Below, in pieces: positions 30,987-41,462 of a stretch of DNA of 64,000 bases. This DNA is from Coniochaeta sp. PMI_546 (Eukaryota; Ascomycota; Sordariomycetes; Coniochaetales; Coniochaetaceae), in the NCBI GenBank assembly GCA_021432605.1, contig MU271165.1, forward strand, positions 177,643 through 241,642, read 5' to 3'. Both the position numbers and the translations under genes were made by a program. The notes under the pieces were generated by a model that saw only the letters and a program-made list of their open reading frames with translations, searched no databases and was not told the DNA's origin. Position 1 is the stretch's first letter; each line of letters begins with the position of its first letter.

Positions 30987-31868
30987 ATGGCGACCGAGAA
31001 GATTCAGAAACCACACCCCGCCTTTGCAGACTATGACTTAGTCAACAGCCAAATCTATGTCCGGCCCAGCGACTCCCCGTCCACCGTACCAGCCACTTCG
31101 CCCACAATCATAATCCTCTACTGCTGGGGAGACAGCAACCCCAAGCACGTAGCCAAATACACCGACGGCTACCGGAAACTCTACCCCCTCGCCCGGCTCG
31201 TAGTCGTCTTCGGCCCCATCCTCCGCGCCATAACGCAGACCCTACCACAGCGCGCGCGGACCATGGCCCCCGTCGTCGACGCCGTCTTCGGCGGCAGCGA
31301 GGACCCGGCCGCCCACGCCAAGGAACGCGTCATGGTCGTCTGCATGTCCAACACCGGCGGCATCAACTTCGCCTCCACGCTGCACGTGTACCGTTCACGG
31401 TTCGGCGTGCCGATGCCGTACCGGCTGCTCGTCTGCGACTCGTGCCCGGGCAACACCGAATTCTTCCGCAACATCGCCCCCTGGTCGCGCGCCATGGCGC
31501 TCGGGACGGCCAATTTCTTCCCCTGGCCCTTTGTGTTTACCCAGGCCTTGGCTGTGCTCTTCCTGGCTGGCGTCCACGGCTTGGGTTGGGTAACGGGCAA
31601 CCAGAGTGCGGCTGAGTTCAGCGTCAACGCGGTGAACGATCCTGACATCTCCGTCAAGTCGGCCGGGAAGCTGTACTTGTATTCCAGTGGGGACGACATC
31701 ATCTCGTACAAGGATATCGAGGAGCATGCTGCTGATGCGAGAAGCCGGGGTTACGATGTGGCCTGTGTGACATTTGACGATACGCCTCATGTTGGACACA
31801 TGAAGGTCTACCCCGAGAAGTACTGGGGTGCTATTGACAGTCGGTGGAAAGAGCTGTCTGGCAATTAG
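30987..31868 (+). CDS. DUF829 / TMEM53-PaxU-like alpha/beta hydrolase
   Basis: Single exon, 293 residues. The opening strand TIIILYCWGDSNPKHVAKYTDGYRKLYP and the MSNTGG nucleophile elbow (residues about 117-122, Ser as nucleophile) mark the DUF829 family; the charge-relay residues are probably the Asp in SSGDDIISY (about 234) and the His in HVGHMKVYPEKYW (about 270). The family includes PaxU of indole-diterpene clusters and animal TMEM53, but most members stand outside clusters. A hydrophobic stretch (FFPWPFVFTQALAVLFLAGVHGL) may dock to membranes. No indole-diterpene genes are nearby, so the pathway is unknown. Confidence 0.9.
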   Translation: MATEKIQKPHPAFADYDLVNSQIYVRPSDSPSTVPATSPTIIILYCWGDSNPKHVAKYTDGYRKLYPLARLVVVFGPILRAITQTLPQRARTMAPVVDAVFGGSEDPAAHAKERVMVVCMSNTGGINFASTLHVYRSRFGVPMPYRLLVCDSCPGNTEFFRNIAPWSRAMALGTANFFPWPFVFTQALAVLFLAGVHGLGWVTGNQSAAEFSVNAVNDPDISVKSAGKLYLYSSGDDIISYKDIEEHAADARSRGYDVACVTFDDTPHVGHMKVYPEKYWGAIDSRWKELSGN

Positions 31869-32067
31869 CGACTCTGTGTTTAGAGGGGTAATCAGCAGTC
31901 CCATTTGGGCGATAACCCAAGGATATCGCAAGAAAGAGGCTTTGATAAGGGATGGACTATCGAGACGCTCGCTGTATTCAGGGCTTGAATGAAGTAATGG
32001 TATTTGACTCGCATCGCTAGCCACAACTGATAAGTGAAAGACAGGGTTCGAATTCAGAGACGAACGT

Positions 32068-33039
32068 TTACTCTGACTCGAACATGCTCCCTTTCTCGTA
32101 ATCAGGGAAGTACCTGTCGTGGATTCTCCTCGCGTACTCCGCCAGAATAGGATACCCCTTTACCACCTTTTGAGACTCGGGACCACTGTGGACATGTTAG
32201 CATAGCCGACCCGACGCAAATTCAGCATATGGGGAGGCGGCACTCACGCAGTAGAGATGAGAACCGAGATAATGAACCCAAACAACGTAGCGTCGGCCTC
32301 AGTGGGTTGATCACCTCCGAGGGCCCAGAACGGATCGTCCGTGTCCAGGGATTTGGTCCCCGTCTTCGACGCCTGTAACAGTCCAGCTATGGACCCCCAG
32401 ATGTCGTGTTTGAACTCCGTCAGCTCCTCGTTCGTGAACCTCAGAGTGCCCTGGCCGTGCAGCATGGCGGAGTGCTTCCTGTGAGCCAGGATCCCGACGA
32501 CAACCCGCACGGGATACGGAATGCTCCCTAGGCTGTGGTCACGCATGGTGTAGTAGTTGTCGAGCCACCTCTCTCTCGTCTAAACGGATGTCAGTGAGCT
32601 AGCCACGAGGAGAGGCACGGGGGGCGAAACATACGTGATAGAAGTAGAGCTTGTCCTCCAGCGTGGCCCGCAGCCCCAGGTCCAGGGCCTTATCCTTGGC
32701 CGACAGCCCAGCATTGAGGTCCGGCAGCACGCCAGACCTGACCAAAGTCTTGATGATGAGGCCGGAGTCGGCAATGCTGACGACCGGATCCGAGTTCTCG
32801 TCTTGGCGAATAGACGACGCTTCTACCGCGCCGGAGGGAAGTGGGCCGCGGAATTCGAGGTAGGGGATCTTGCCCTTCGGTGCGTGCAATGGCGATCCAG
32901 CGTCAGTGGCGTATCTGACGCCCGCAAAGCGCAACCTGACCTCAACCTTCACCACGAACGGAGACCAGACATGTTTGCCCTGATCAAGCCAGCCTCTGAA
33001 GAGGGTTATGCGGGGTGGTGTCTCGGAATTTGAAGTCAT
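32068..33039 (-). CDS. GST-like protein (metaxin/FAXC-type)
   Basis: Exons 33039-32635, 32579-32248 and 32185-32068 join in phase to 284 residues. The N-terminal thioredoxin-like half (ITLFRGWLDQGKHVWSPFVVKVEVRLRFAGV, then PKGKIPYLEF and VSIADSGLIIKTL, a Pro-Tyr and an S/D-S pair typical of GST N-domains) is followed by the all-helical C-domain with RWLDNYYTMRDHSLG, FWALGGDQPTEADATLFGFI and YPILAEYARRIHDRYFPDY. This is the GST_N_4/GST_C_6 arrangement of FAXC and metaxin-like proteins. Some members bind glutathione, others are structural; catalysis is not shown. The gene lies tail-to-tail with the DUF829 gene. Confidence 0.88.
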
Positions 33040-33486
33040 TTTTTTTTAACTACAGTCCTGTGCTTCACCTACGTGGTATGTGGTATGCTAAAGTCGAAGG
33101 CATTGATGTTGCCTGGACGAAATGGCGGCTACATCGCTCGACCTGTTTCGTAGGATCAATTGCTCGACAGTACCCGAGTAGTCTCATGGTTGTGAACGAG
33201 GTACAATTCCTGCCGCCTGGAGATAAGGACATCCAAAGTCACCAGTCACACCACGTCTACCATAGTAACATGTCAAGGAACAAAGCGGGGGAAGCTAGTA
33301 TTATCCTCGCTTCTGATTGGACTATGGGTTCCGACCGCCTGAGCCCGAAAAATCATACGGCCCTGACCGCCCATCTATCCACTTGATTCGCGATCTTTCG
33401 TCAATTATCCCCACCGAATAGCTCATATCTCTTAGGCGTTTTGCATCTCTACGCCAGCCAGGCCGTACTCGCGGAGCTGGGGCATC
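33040..33486. other. intergenic
   Basis: Upstream DNA of the GST-like gene and 3' end of the BTB gene. Nothing recognised. Confidence 0.5.
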
Positions 33487-34436
33487 CTAAACCCCCTCCT
33501 TGTAGAGATGCATCAACACATCGTACGCCAAGTCCGGCACGTCGCGCAGGTACCGCTTTACGTTCTCCCTGTCCATCAGCTCCCTACGGTGCTCGTAGAA
33601 GGTATTTCTGACCACGTCCCTCAATCCTCGGTCGTGCTCCGGAGTCGAGCTGTAGACGTGCTCGACGGCCTGGAGGAAGTCTTCGGTCGCCCAATGCACC
33701 TTGACCTCCGCGACAAACTTCTCGAGAGCCACGGCCTTGAGGCCCTCCACAGCGTACTGCTCGCCAAGGGTGTAGACGTTGGCGTGGATGATGAGGTTCG
33801 GATCCCTGATCTCGGTCGCGATGTCCAGGTCAGCCCACGCCGGAGAAGCCTTGTATCCCAGCTTCTTCTTGCGAGCGCGTGTCGGCGTCGCGATCTTGCG
33901 CGTGCCCGAGAACAGCAGCGAAGCGGGCGGGTCCATGAATGGGCTGGAAAGAGATGACGACTGCGGTGCCTCAGGATCGCGTGTGAATGGCTGGTGGCCA
34001 TCGGCCGATTCGTGCATGGCAACATGCGGATAGTCGAGGTGATAGAAGTAATGCATCATCATCTTAACAGCCTGCGCGTCGTCTTGCGAGAGATCGATGA
34101 CGCCGGTGCTCGCTTCCTGGTTGTATCAAGTCATGTCAGCTCACCTACAGACTGACGGCAAAAGACAACGAAAGTCAACAAGCAAGAATCTCCAACTCAC
34201 CTGGAAACTGCCATCGCAGGCCTTGGCGAAGAACTGGGATCGCGTACAGAGCACAGCTTTGTGTGCCCGGTAGGTGCTCTCGCCACAGACGACAGTCAAA
34301 TCGGAGTACTTGCCGTTCTTGTGGAGACTGGGTACCAACATCATTAGCTTTGACATCAACCTCAATATTAAACATTTCAGATGAGCTACCTGCTTAGAGC
34401 TTCCATCAGCTCAGTCAGTGGCTTGTCTTCGTCCAT
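33487..34436 (-). CDS. BTB/POZ-domain protein
   Basis: Exons 34436-34390, 34327-34201 and 34116-33487 join in phase to 267 residues. The tiny first exon reads MDEDKPLTELMEALS. The BTB core follows: LHKNGKYSDLTVVCGESTYRAHKAVLCTRSQFFAKACDGSFQ (the S-D-L-T-V...H-K-A-V-L-C-x-R-S-x-F-F signature) and, after intron 2, TGVIDLSQDDAQAVKMMMHYFYHLDYP. A Ser-rich, basic linker with a KKK cluster precedes a helical C-terminal domain (HANVYTLGEQYAVEGLKAVALEKF). BTB proteins of this type are protein-interaction adaptors, sometimes for Cul3 ligases; the partner is unknown. Intron 2 has an extra AG-GT near 34140 that could allow alternative splicing. Confidence 0.87.
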
Positions 34437-34740
34437 GATGGAAATCTCGTCAACTTGTCTCTTCCGTGAAGCTGCAAGGGTTGTGGAGAGTCAGTCGCGA
34501 TGAGAGAACACATGTAGTATCTGTGTCTTTCTATATATACTTCATGATGGTAGGAACAAGTGAATGAAATCGCAGGTGTCTGCAGCTGCAGTGAATCGAT
34601 TGTTGCTGCCTGGTTGATAGACTGCGCTGATTGGATGCACTGTAATCGCCCACGCAAGGCAGTCAACGGAGACAAAGCGTTCATGGTTTGAATTAGTGGA
34701 ACGAACTAGCATCTAAATCGGAACCACATTCGATAACTCA
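34437..34740. other. intergenic between BTB gene and tRNA
   Basis: Promoter side of the BTB gene. A TATATATAC string lies near 34530. No gene seen. Confidence 0.45.
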
Positions 34741-34811
34741 TCGGGTATGGTGTAGCGGTAACATCGATGACTCTCACTCATCAGCCCGGGGTTCGACTCC
34801 CCGTATCCGAG
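34741..34811 (+). tRNA. tRNA-Glu (anticodon CTC)
   Basis: Cloverleaf folds by eye: acceptor TCGGGTA/TATCCGA (one G-U), D arm GTGT/ACAT, anticodon stem GATGA/TCATC around loop CTCTCAC with anticodon CTC, T arm CGGGG-TTCGACT-CCCCG, discriminator G. No intron, 71 nt. The GGTTCGACTCC B box is canonical, and a T-run follows from 34828. Confidence 0.93.
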
Positions 34812-34824
34812 TTTCTCTTTTGCT

Positions 34825-34840
34825 TTTTTTTTTTTTTTGC
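34825..34840 (+). terminator. pol III T-run after tRNA-Glu
   Basis: A long run of T shortly downstream of the tRNA, with a shorter CTCTTTT before it. Confidence 0.6.
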
Positions 34841-34972
34841 CGCATCACGATGATTGAATGCCATGAAGTTCGGCTTTGGAAACACGACTTTCTCTCTATT
34901 GTAGTCAACCGACAGATTTTTTACTGCACGATCCCACGTCATTGAGTGTGTACCATTTCACAGTATCGACAG

Positions 34973-36631
34973 CTAGAACTGGTAAACATACAACTGCGCG
35001 CCCGTCGACTCCGTAAACACCCCATTCACAACCTTCCCGTACTTCACCGCCTTCTCCACCTTCGGCTCAGCCAGCGTGCCATAGCACCCATTCGTAGCAT
35101 TGGTCGTCAGCGTGATCTTCGCCAGCTGCTTCCCCTGGATAGCCATACTGATCTTCGCCGGCGCCCACGAGATGTTACTCGGCACCCACGAGAAGCTCGC
35201 ACTCGGGCCGGTCGCAAAGTCTAGTTTCACGCTCAGCGGACCGTCCAGCGCCGGACCTGCGTTGGTCGTGGGGCCCAGGTTATCCGTCCGCTGCCAGACG
35301 TCGAATTCGAGGGTGGTCCCTTGCTTGGGCGGGTTGTAGACGGCCTGGATGGACTGCCAGTTACGGACGCGGCAGTCGAGACGGAAGGGGATCGGTGCCG
35401 GCGGGGACGTGGTGACGTTTGTTGCCAGGGGCACCTTGATGGTGGTCGGGCAGGTGTAGTTCTTGAGCGTGTGGTCGCTGTTGAACTCGATGGGGAAGAA
35501 GTACGTGCTCGACGCGGCCTGGTGGTTGTCGGCGTGCCAGAGCTGGCCGTCGAAGACGACGTCTGTCGGCCCGGTCCTGTAGCCCAGGTTGCCGGCCAGT
35601 ACGATCGGTCCGTCGGGCGAAGGGAGCACGTTCGCGCCCTTGTTCTGCCCGCTGCAGCCGTCCTGGCTGATGAAGCCGCCGTCGGTGTAGGGGCCGAGCG
35701 GGTTCGTCGAGTAATAGTTGTAGATGTAGCCCGCGCAGTTCTGGCAGGTGAAGCCGAAGTTGATGTAGTAGTACCCGTCGTGGTAGAAGAAACCGACGGC
35801 TTCTAGGGTCAAGTTCTGCGCTTGGAGCTGCTGGGCTGTGCGGATGCGCACTGCTGTCGAGTCGATGGTCGCCGTGAGATTAGGAGCCAATTGATGGATC
35901 CAGATATCCCAAATCGGAACGCTCCATTGGTCCGGTCGTGTGTTGAGTCCGACGAATGTGTCGCTTACCATGTAGTGAGTGCCGTCCGGGCCGACGGCAA
36001 CGTCGAAGTCGTGGTTGATGTTGGTGCCTTGCATGACAGATGGCGGATTGCTCCATGGACCAGCAGGCGAGTTCGACGTGGCGTAGAAGAAGTTGTTGAA
36101 GGCATTTCCGCCCATGTACATGACGTACTTCCCCGTGGCATTGCTGTAGCGGACGACCGGCTTTGTTACGTTCGCTACGGTGATGGACGGCTGATAAAAG
36201 TCCTCCTGGACCCAATTCGTGAAGTCCACCGACGAGTAGGTCTTGATACCGCAGTTGCCGTCCTCGCCATAGTCACCCGGCTTATATACGGGGATGGGAG
36301 GATAGTTGCCGTCGGTGAGAGCGTGGCTGTAAACAAAGAGTGACCCTCCGCAGCCCCAGGTTGCCGCGTGCATCCAGTATTTGCCTTCGAAGAAGGTCAG
36401 GTGAGCCTCGACCTGCTCTCGCCCGTTGCCATCCACAGTGATGGGGTATGTAGGGTAGCCGTATGGGAGTCCCTGAAGTGGATGAGGCGGCAGACCGTCA
36501 TCGCCGCTGAGGATGTCACTTGTTGCAAAGTTGATGTAGGTCGCATATGCCGTGCTGGACTGCGTACCATCCGCAACGACAGACGAGGCCAGCAGCAGGG
36601 CCGCATTTAGAATGCTGGACAGAACCGTCAT
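34973..36631 (-). CDS. secreted five-bladed propeller glycosidase, GH43-like
   Basis: Single exon. The frame extends to an ATG at 36697 (574 residues), but a TATATATAA element at 36708-36716 sits only 11 bases from it, while the ATG at 36631 gives a fine signal peptide (MTVLSSILNAALLLASSVVADG) and sits 77 bases below the TATA; I choose 36631 (552 residues). The body shows GH43/GH117-like blades: AHLTFFEGKYWMHAATWGC, YSSVDFTNWVQEDF, KYVMYMGGN, HDFDVAVGPDGTHYMVSDTF, FFYHDGYYYINFGFTC and a C-terminal beta-sandwich. Likely acts on plant arabinan, xylan or galactan side chains outside the cell. Many N-x-T/S sites suggest N-glycosylation. Exact specificity is unknown. Confidence 0.85.
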   Translation of the reverse strand: MTVLSSILNAALLLASSVVADGTQSSTAYATYINFATSDILSGDDGLPPHPLQGLPYGYPTYPITVDGNGREQVEAHLTFFEGKYWMHAATWGCGGSLFVYSHALTDGNYPPIPVYKPGDYGEDGNCGIKTYSSVDFTNWVQEDFYQPSITVANVTKPVVRYSNATGKYVMYMGGNAFNNFFYATSNSPAGPWSNPPSVMQGTNINHDFDVAVGPDGTHYMVSDTFVGLNTRPDQWSVPIWDIWIHQLAPNLTATIDSTAVRIRTAQQLQAQNLTLEAVGFFYHDGYYYINFGFTCQNCAGYIYNYYSTNPLGPYTDGGFISQDGCSGQNKGANVLPSPDGPIVLAGNLGYRTGPTDVVFDGQLWHADNHQAASSTYFFPIEFNSDHTLKNYTCPTTIKVPLATNVTTSPPAPIPFRLDCRVRNWQSIQAVYNPPKQGTTLEFDVWQRTDNLGPTTNAGPALDGPLSVKLDFATGPSASFSWVPSNISWAPAKISMAIQGKQLAKITLTTNATNGCYGTLAEPKVEKAVKYGKVVNGVFTESTGAQLYVYQF

Positions 36632-36707
36632 AGCGAAAGTAGTCGCTCTCGCAGACTTGACGAGACAGGCACTGTTCGTGGATAAACATGGCCTCATTTG
36701 CTGCTCT

Positions 36708-36716
36708 TATATATAA
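36708..36716 (-). promoter_or_regulatory. TATA box of GH43-like gene
   Basis: TTATATATAA on either strand, 77-85 bases before the chosen ATG at 36631. Confidence 0.45.
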
Positions 36717-37238
36717 TTCGCGATCACCCTTTTCATCTCGGTGTAGGAAAGTGACGAGTCGGATTCTTTGCATGTGGCGCCCCGAGCGGCTCCTCTCCGG
36801 CATGCCCGGAGTGGAATTGTGCATCGGGACGGGCCAGGATTAGGGTCGCATCGTCCGAATCCACCACTCCCGAGAGGCGGCGAGAGCCGAAGCTGACGGG
36901 CAATCGGGAATCCGGGGGCTCGGCTCACCCTTTCGCTCAAGAACGCGTCCCAAGGACAAGGATCAAGTGCTGAATAAGGAAATACACACACTTGAGGCTT
37001 GATAATATGTGATGTTCTCTGTAAGCTGGACGGGGAGTGCATTCATAGGCGGTGTGACTGGTGGTTGCAACGAGCATTAGTCTAGGCACCTGGTGCCGAA
37101 ACCGACTGGCAAGGAGTTCTCTCACCTCGAAGCCATGGTGGAATGTTATTAGACTGATTGTCGTGTACATCAGCTTATGATACGCTGGCGGTAGAGAGAT
37201 AAACGAGTTTGCGAAGCTTCGTCTTTATGTTTACCAAG
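36717..37238. other. intergenic
   Basis: Promoter of the GH43-like gene and 3' end of the HET gene. No gene accepted. Confidence 0.45.
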
Positions 37239-38918
37239 TCACGCACACATGTCATTGTCATTGGCAAGTTCGGGGGGAACTAGCTCGAGACCACATATCT
37301 CTCGCAAACAGTCGTCCACAGACCAGGGCCGACAGCAAGAGCTCAACACATCGACAACAAACAAGTTGTGGTGACCATCGCCGGATGTGCATTGGGGCTG
37401 GACCGTGGCCGTGATATAACGAGACCCAATATCCAGCCTTTGGGCGAATATCTCTGATCTTTCAACGGCTCGCTGCTCAAGGTGATATTCGAATTCTCGT
37501 ACAATTTGAGGCAGGTCGCCGCCTGGATAGACAGCGAATCCAGCGATGTTCTTTTCTCCTCCGATTAAATGAAGTAATACGTCAGGCCAGGCACGTCCGG
37601 TTGTACGACCCTCCAAGTCCGTATCCTGTCCAGTCCATTTCAGGTGTATATAACCTGTGGGAGTCCTTGGCCTCCATACCGCACTGGTCCATTGGCCCAT
37701 GTGTTTGTTGGGCGCTGGTGACAGGTGATGCCAATGGTCTGGTGGCCAAACATCGCCGATTTCGAACCCGCTGGGGATGCTTCGCACAGCAAAGGCCTTG
37801 GCGAATGCCACGGCAGAGCCAACTTGTGTAGCCATGGTACGCTTGAGATATCGATGAGTAACCGACCGCCGGTTCCAGATTTCCCTGGGCACTAGTATAA
37901 GTTGAGCCTTTATTCGGTAGTACTCTTGCGATGTCTCTTCGTAGCATGTCACTGGGATGGCCAAGACACTTAGAACATCGTCCCTGGGACGACACCTGAT
38001 CGGGAGATAGTATGGCAGTCTGTCCTTATTTACAGACCGGCATATGGGAGCATCGAGCGTCATGCCCTTGTATGTTGCGACCAGGTCGACCTCGGGTAAT
38101 TCAAGGTCACAGCGGACAATATCCCCAGCGTAGGCAAAATCATGCGGAGACTGAGCAAGATAACTCGTGGTTCCAGGCTCGGAGGTCGTGGAGCCCCATG
38201 CCCATGCAAGTATGGACTGGTCGTTGCAGTTCCTCATAATTTCTTCCTGTAGCCGAACGAACGCTTTAGTTCCGCCCTCGCCGTAGATCAGAGACATGTT
38301 AACCCCAAAGACACCCAGTAGACAGTATGCGATGTCTTCCTCGCGGGTTGTCTTGCGCCTGGAAGCCCAGGACATTCTCTGGGCGACACTTGCAGCAAAA
38401 AAGGGCTCGCCGCGGAGATAAGTGCTCTCGACCCCTGACACGTGGGCGATCGAGTCCGCAAGGCCGAACTTGGTGCCGATGAACTCCCAGGTCGAAGAGT
38501 AGAACTCGATCTCGCGCGGTGCGAGTAATTCTTGGAGCGTCCATCCTCTCGTAAACCAGCGGCTGAAGGTGAACTGTGTTTCATTTTGGACGTCGGAGAG
38601 ATATGCGTAGCAGACCCTAGCCTTGTTGTACCACTGGAACATGGAGTTGATGGCTTCGGAGAGCTCTGCGCTGCTCGACTTGTCAATGCAGCAGGTATCA
38701 ACCCATACCCACTCGAGGCCGTCTTCGACTCGCGCTTGATCGCAAGCTCCGAGAATTTTAGAGTAGTAGCCCTTCTTTCTGGCGGCCGCCTGCTTGTTAC
38801 ATGTCATGTCCTGGAAGGTGACTTCCTCGTCGCCCCATGTATGAGACAAGATGGCGTAGGGGGGCACCTCGCCGACAAACTCGGTAAGTTCAATGGTCGT
38901 CGTGTTCAATAACCGCAT
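37239..38918 (-). CDS. heterokaryon-incompatibility (HET) domain protein
   Basis: Single exon, 559 residues. It starts MRLLNTTTIELTEF, as HET-E/HET-D-like proteins do, and the HET blocks are intact: YAILSHTWGDEEVTF at 21-35, LEWVWVDTCCIDKSSSAELSEAINSMFQWY at 69-98, CYAYLSDV and SRWFTRGWTLQELLAPREIEFY at 119-140. Next comes the EEDIAYCLLGVFGVNMSLIYGEG stretch shared by this subgroup. No NACHT or WD40 domains follow; the C-terminal 320 residues match no domain I know. HET domains trigger cell death on fusion with non-self partners. This short form could be a standalone allorecognition gene. Confidence 0.93.
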   Translation of the reverse strand: MRLLNTTTIELTEFVGEVPPYAILSHTWGDEEVTFQDMTCNKQAAARKKGYYSKILGACDQARVEDGLEWVWVDTCCIDKSSSAELSEAINSMFQWYNKARVCYAYLSDVQNETQFTFSRWFTRGWTLQELLAPREIEFYSSTWEFIGTKFGLADSIAHVSGVESTYLRGEPFFAASVAQRMSWASRRKTTREEDIAYCLLGVFGVNMSLIYGEGGTKAFVRLQEEIMRNCNDQSILAWAWGSTTSEPGTTSYLAQSPHDFAYAGDIVRCDLELPEVDLVATYKGMTLDAPICRSVNKDRLPYYLPIRCRPRDDVLSVLAIPVTCYEETSQEYYRIKAQLILVPREIWNRRSVTHRYLKRTMATQVGSAVAFAKAFAVRSIPSGFEIGDVWPPDHWHHLSPAPNKHMGQWTSAVWRPRTPTGYIHLKWTGQDTDLEGRTTGRAWPDVLLHLIGGEKNIAGFAVYPGGDLPQIVREFEYHLEQRAVERSEIFAQRLDIGSRYITATVQPQCTSGDGHHNLFVVDVLSSCCRPWSVDDCLREICGLELVPPELANDNDMCA

Positions 38919-39567
38919 GTTTACCGTCTTAAGTTGGACAGTTGCAGGGGGTTACAAACAATCCGGTTCCAGTAGCCTTGTCTTCAGAATGACTCTCGGG
39001 AGCTTCTTCTATGCACTAAATGATCGATAGGACTGATGTAGGCTCTATTTCTGGGCAACTTGCGTCCGAATTCACCATAGATTGCGTCTAGATAAGTCAT
39101 AGGTTTTCGATGGGTACTCTTTGAAGTACCGCGAGAGGATTTCAGTCATCTCGAGACCACGGAAGCGAGGAACGAATAAATAGAAAGGACGACTTGCTGG
39201 ATGGTGGCGCTTCGGGGGATGGACGCCTAAAGTGCAGATCGAAGAGGCTGCTTCACAATTGTATAATTGGCTGCTAGCCAATGCAATATCATGATAACAT
39301 TCACGCCCAGACTTTAGACGCGCATTGTTAGCTACCTCAGGTCTGTAATGACGATAATCAGGCTGAGCACACATCAGAGAAGAGCGTGTTTCCACCAGCA
39401 AAACAACCGAGCTGGATGGAAAAACACCCTCCGTGACTCACGCGAAAGATAAGAGCACGCGTGACCTTTGACCATCGCGTTGCAGTTCCGACGATATGAT
39501 TTATACGCCCGGCGATATACACATCTAAACATATAGTACAAATGCTCCCAGCCCGCCCTCGGCAGCC
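38919..39567. other. intergenic
   Basis: HET promoter and 3' end of the bL27m gene. A 109-codon minus-strand frame at 39072-39401 was judged non-coding. Confidence 0.45.
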
Positions 39568-40682
39568 TTACGCCGGGGTCTTCTCACCTTTCTTCCCCTT
39601 GGCAGCCATCTTCTGCACCTCCGCCGCCTTCTTAGCCTTCTTCTCGGCAGCCCTCTTGATGATCTCCAGCCGCCTCTCGCGCCTCCGCCTGGCCTCCGCC
39701 TTCCTCGTGCCGAACACGATCTGCTTCTTCCTCCTGCGCACGCGCAGCATGCTCCTGCGGGAGCGCGTCTTGCCGCCGCCCTGGACCCTGCCCGCGGCGC
39801 CGACCAGCCGGCCGATCTCCCAGTTGTGCTCGCGGTAGCTGTAGTCGGGCTGCAGGTGCAGCACGCGCGTCTCCTTCTGGATCTTGCGCTGGGCCACGCG
39901 CAGCGCGGCGAGCTCGGCCTTGCGCTTCTTGGCTGTCTGGCGCTGGGTACGCTTCACGGCCTTGACGTCGGCGGCTGTGTCTGAGGTTGGGGGTGTTGCG
40001 GTCTTTGCCGAGCCTTCGGTTGCTGTGGCGGTAGGAGCCGCGGCGTTGGCCTCGGGTAGGACGGCCTTGCGTACGACCTTGAGAGGGATGCCGCTCGTGC
40101 TTACAGTTGGAGGTGCGGTGTCAGTTGTCTTGCGCTGCACGGCGACCATGCCTAGGCGGCGGACACGAGGTGAGTTGGGAGGATAGGGGAGCTTGTCGTC
40201 CTTGCTGAAGGTGACGCCGATGTATTGGCGGTCGGGGTGTCGGGCGGGATCTCTGTAGTACTTGACGTAGCCGGCAACGGCGGCGTGGATGGTGTGGTCG
40301 CGGCCCAGGATCGTGTTCTCGCCCGCGTGCCATATCGTTCCGCGCTGTTTGTAGAGGATATTGCCGGGAATCACGTATTGATCTTTGGAAAATGTTAGTG
40401 ACAATGCGCACGATACCAGGACCCGAGGTGTCCCAACATACCACCGGTCCTCTTCGCGCCGAGCTTCTTGGGTATCGTCTTCTTGTTCTTCAGCTTATAA
40501 GCACCCTGGGACTTGACAGCAGCCCATCTCCGTCCGCTAATGCCGGTGCTGGAGTGGCCGACGTCGAGGCGGAGGAGGGCGAACCGGTCCGAGAGAGAGC
40601 AGGCCGGTGACGCCGCGGCGTGTGGTCTGCAGCTGTTGACGGCAGCGGCCTGTATGGGCCGCCGCAGAGTTATGAGCTGCAT
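39568..40682 (-). CDS. MRP7: mitochondrial ribosomal protein bL27m (Mrp7)
   Basis: Exons 40682-40442 and 40382-39568 (59 nt intron) give 351 residues; yeast Mrp7 has 371. A targeting region of about 50 residues is followed by [51 protein letters not shown] and [25 protein letters not shown], the bacterial L27 core. The C-terminal extension (from about 160) is Ala/Thr-rich then strongly basic with coiled Arg/Lys helices ([23 protein letters not shown]), as in fungal Mrp7. It lies in the large mitoribosomal subunit near the peptidyl-transferase centre. It shares a 356-base divergent promoter with LCL2. Confidence 0.94.
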
Positions 40683-41038
40683 TGGACCGTTTCGGGGACT
40701 ACCTGTCGCGGTGTCGATGTGAAGACAGTCAGTAAGGTAGTCACCTAGGAGCTTCAGTTCGGTTGCGTCCGCCGACTAGGAGCTCGGATGTTGCAAGTTT
40801 TCGGCTTAGTCATCTGACTTGGACCAGCCCGATAAGATAAGAACCACTGCACCTGTCACCACTTGGCATTCTGGCCATGTTAGACCATTGAACCGTTGAA
40901 TTGGCCAGCGAAGCGCATTCCGGACAGCAAGACTGCCACACCCGCTTCGAATACACTGCAGCTGATCAACTTCACTTTTTTTTGGTTGCGCATTCAGAAG
41001 GTCACCAAGACGGGTTGTTTCTCAGCGCCACAGTCACA
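40683..41038. promoter_or_regulatory. divergent promoter of bL27m and LCL2 genes
   Basis: 356 bases between the two start codons. No TATA box recognised. Confidence 0.4.
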
Positions 41039-41462
41039 ATGCGGTTCTTTGCATCGCTTCCACTGCTCCTCTTCGCCCTCGTCGGCACCGTCAGCGCCCA
41101 GTTCGGCTTCTTCGAGCAGATGTTCAACGGCGGCCAGCAGCAACAGCACCAGCAACCCCAGAACGTTCCCAGCGACTCGTCCATATACCGTGCCAACCAC
41201 GAGCGGGCGCACTGCGACAAGTACCTGTGCCCAGACACCCTAGGTATGTTCCATATCTATCTGCTCTTGTTACTTTGGGGGCTTGATCGACTAACAGTTC
41301 TCAGCATGCGTCCACTATCCACACCACTGCCCTTGCGCATGGCCTTCGCACGAAGACAAGTTTGAGCTCGCTGAGGGGCAGCGGATATGCGTGTCCAAGG
41401 GCGGATTCAAGGCCGGAGAGGCCGAGAGGAAGGTTGAGCTGGCAAGGAAAGGTCTGCTTTGA
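41039..41462 (+). CDS. LCL2: long chronological lifespan protein 2 (LCL2)
   Basis: Exons 41039-41243 and 41305-41462 give 120 residues, the family length. Signal peptide [20 protein letters not shown], then [11 protein letters not shown], a Gln-rich stretch, [49 protein letters not shown] and the closing [25 protein letters not shown], which is the LCL2 hallmark. The intron splits CTA-G/CA-TGC within LAC. The yeast protein is a small ER-lumen protein linked to ER-associated degradation. Convergent with the GLC8-like gene downstream. Confidence 0.94.

Noticed and set aside
32041-32056. GGTTCGAATTC, B-box-like
   Set aside because: No cloverleaf possible; lies at the 3' end of the GST-like gene.
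39072-39401. 109-codon minus-strand frame
   Set aside because: Composition unlike neighbouring genes and no domain; likely chance in the HET promoter region.
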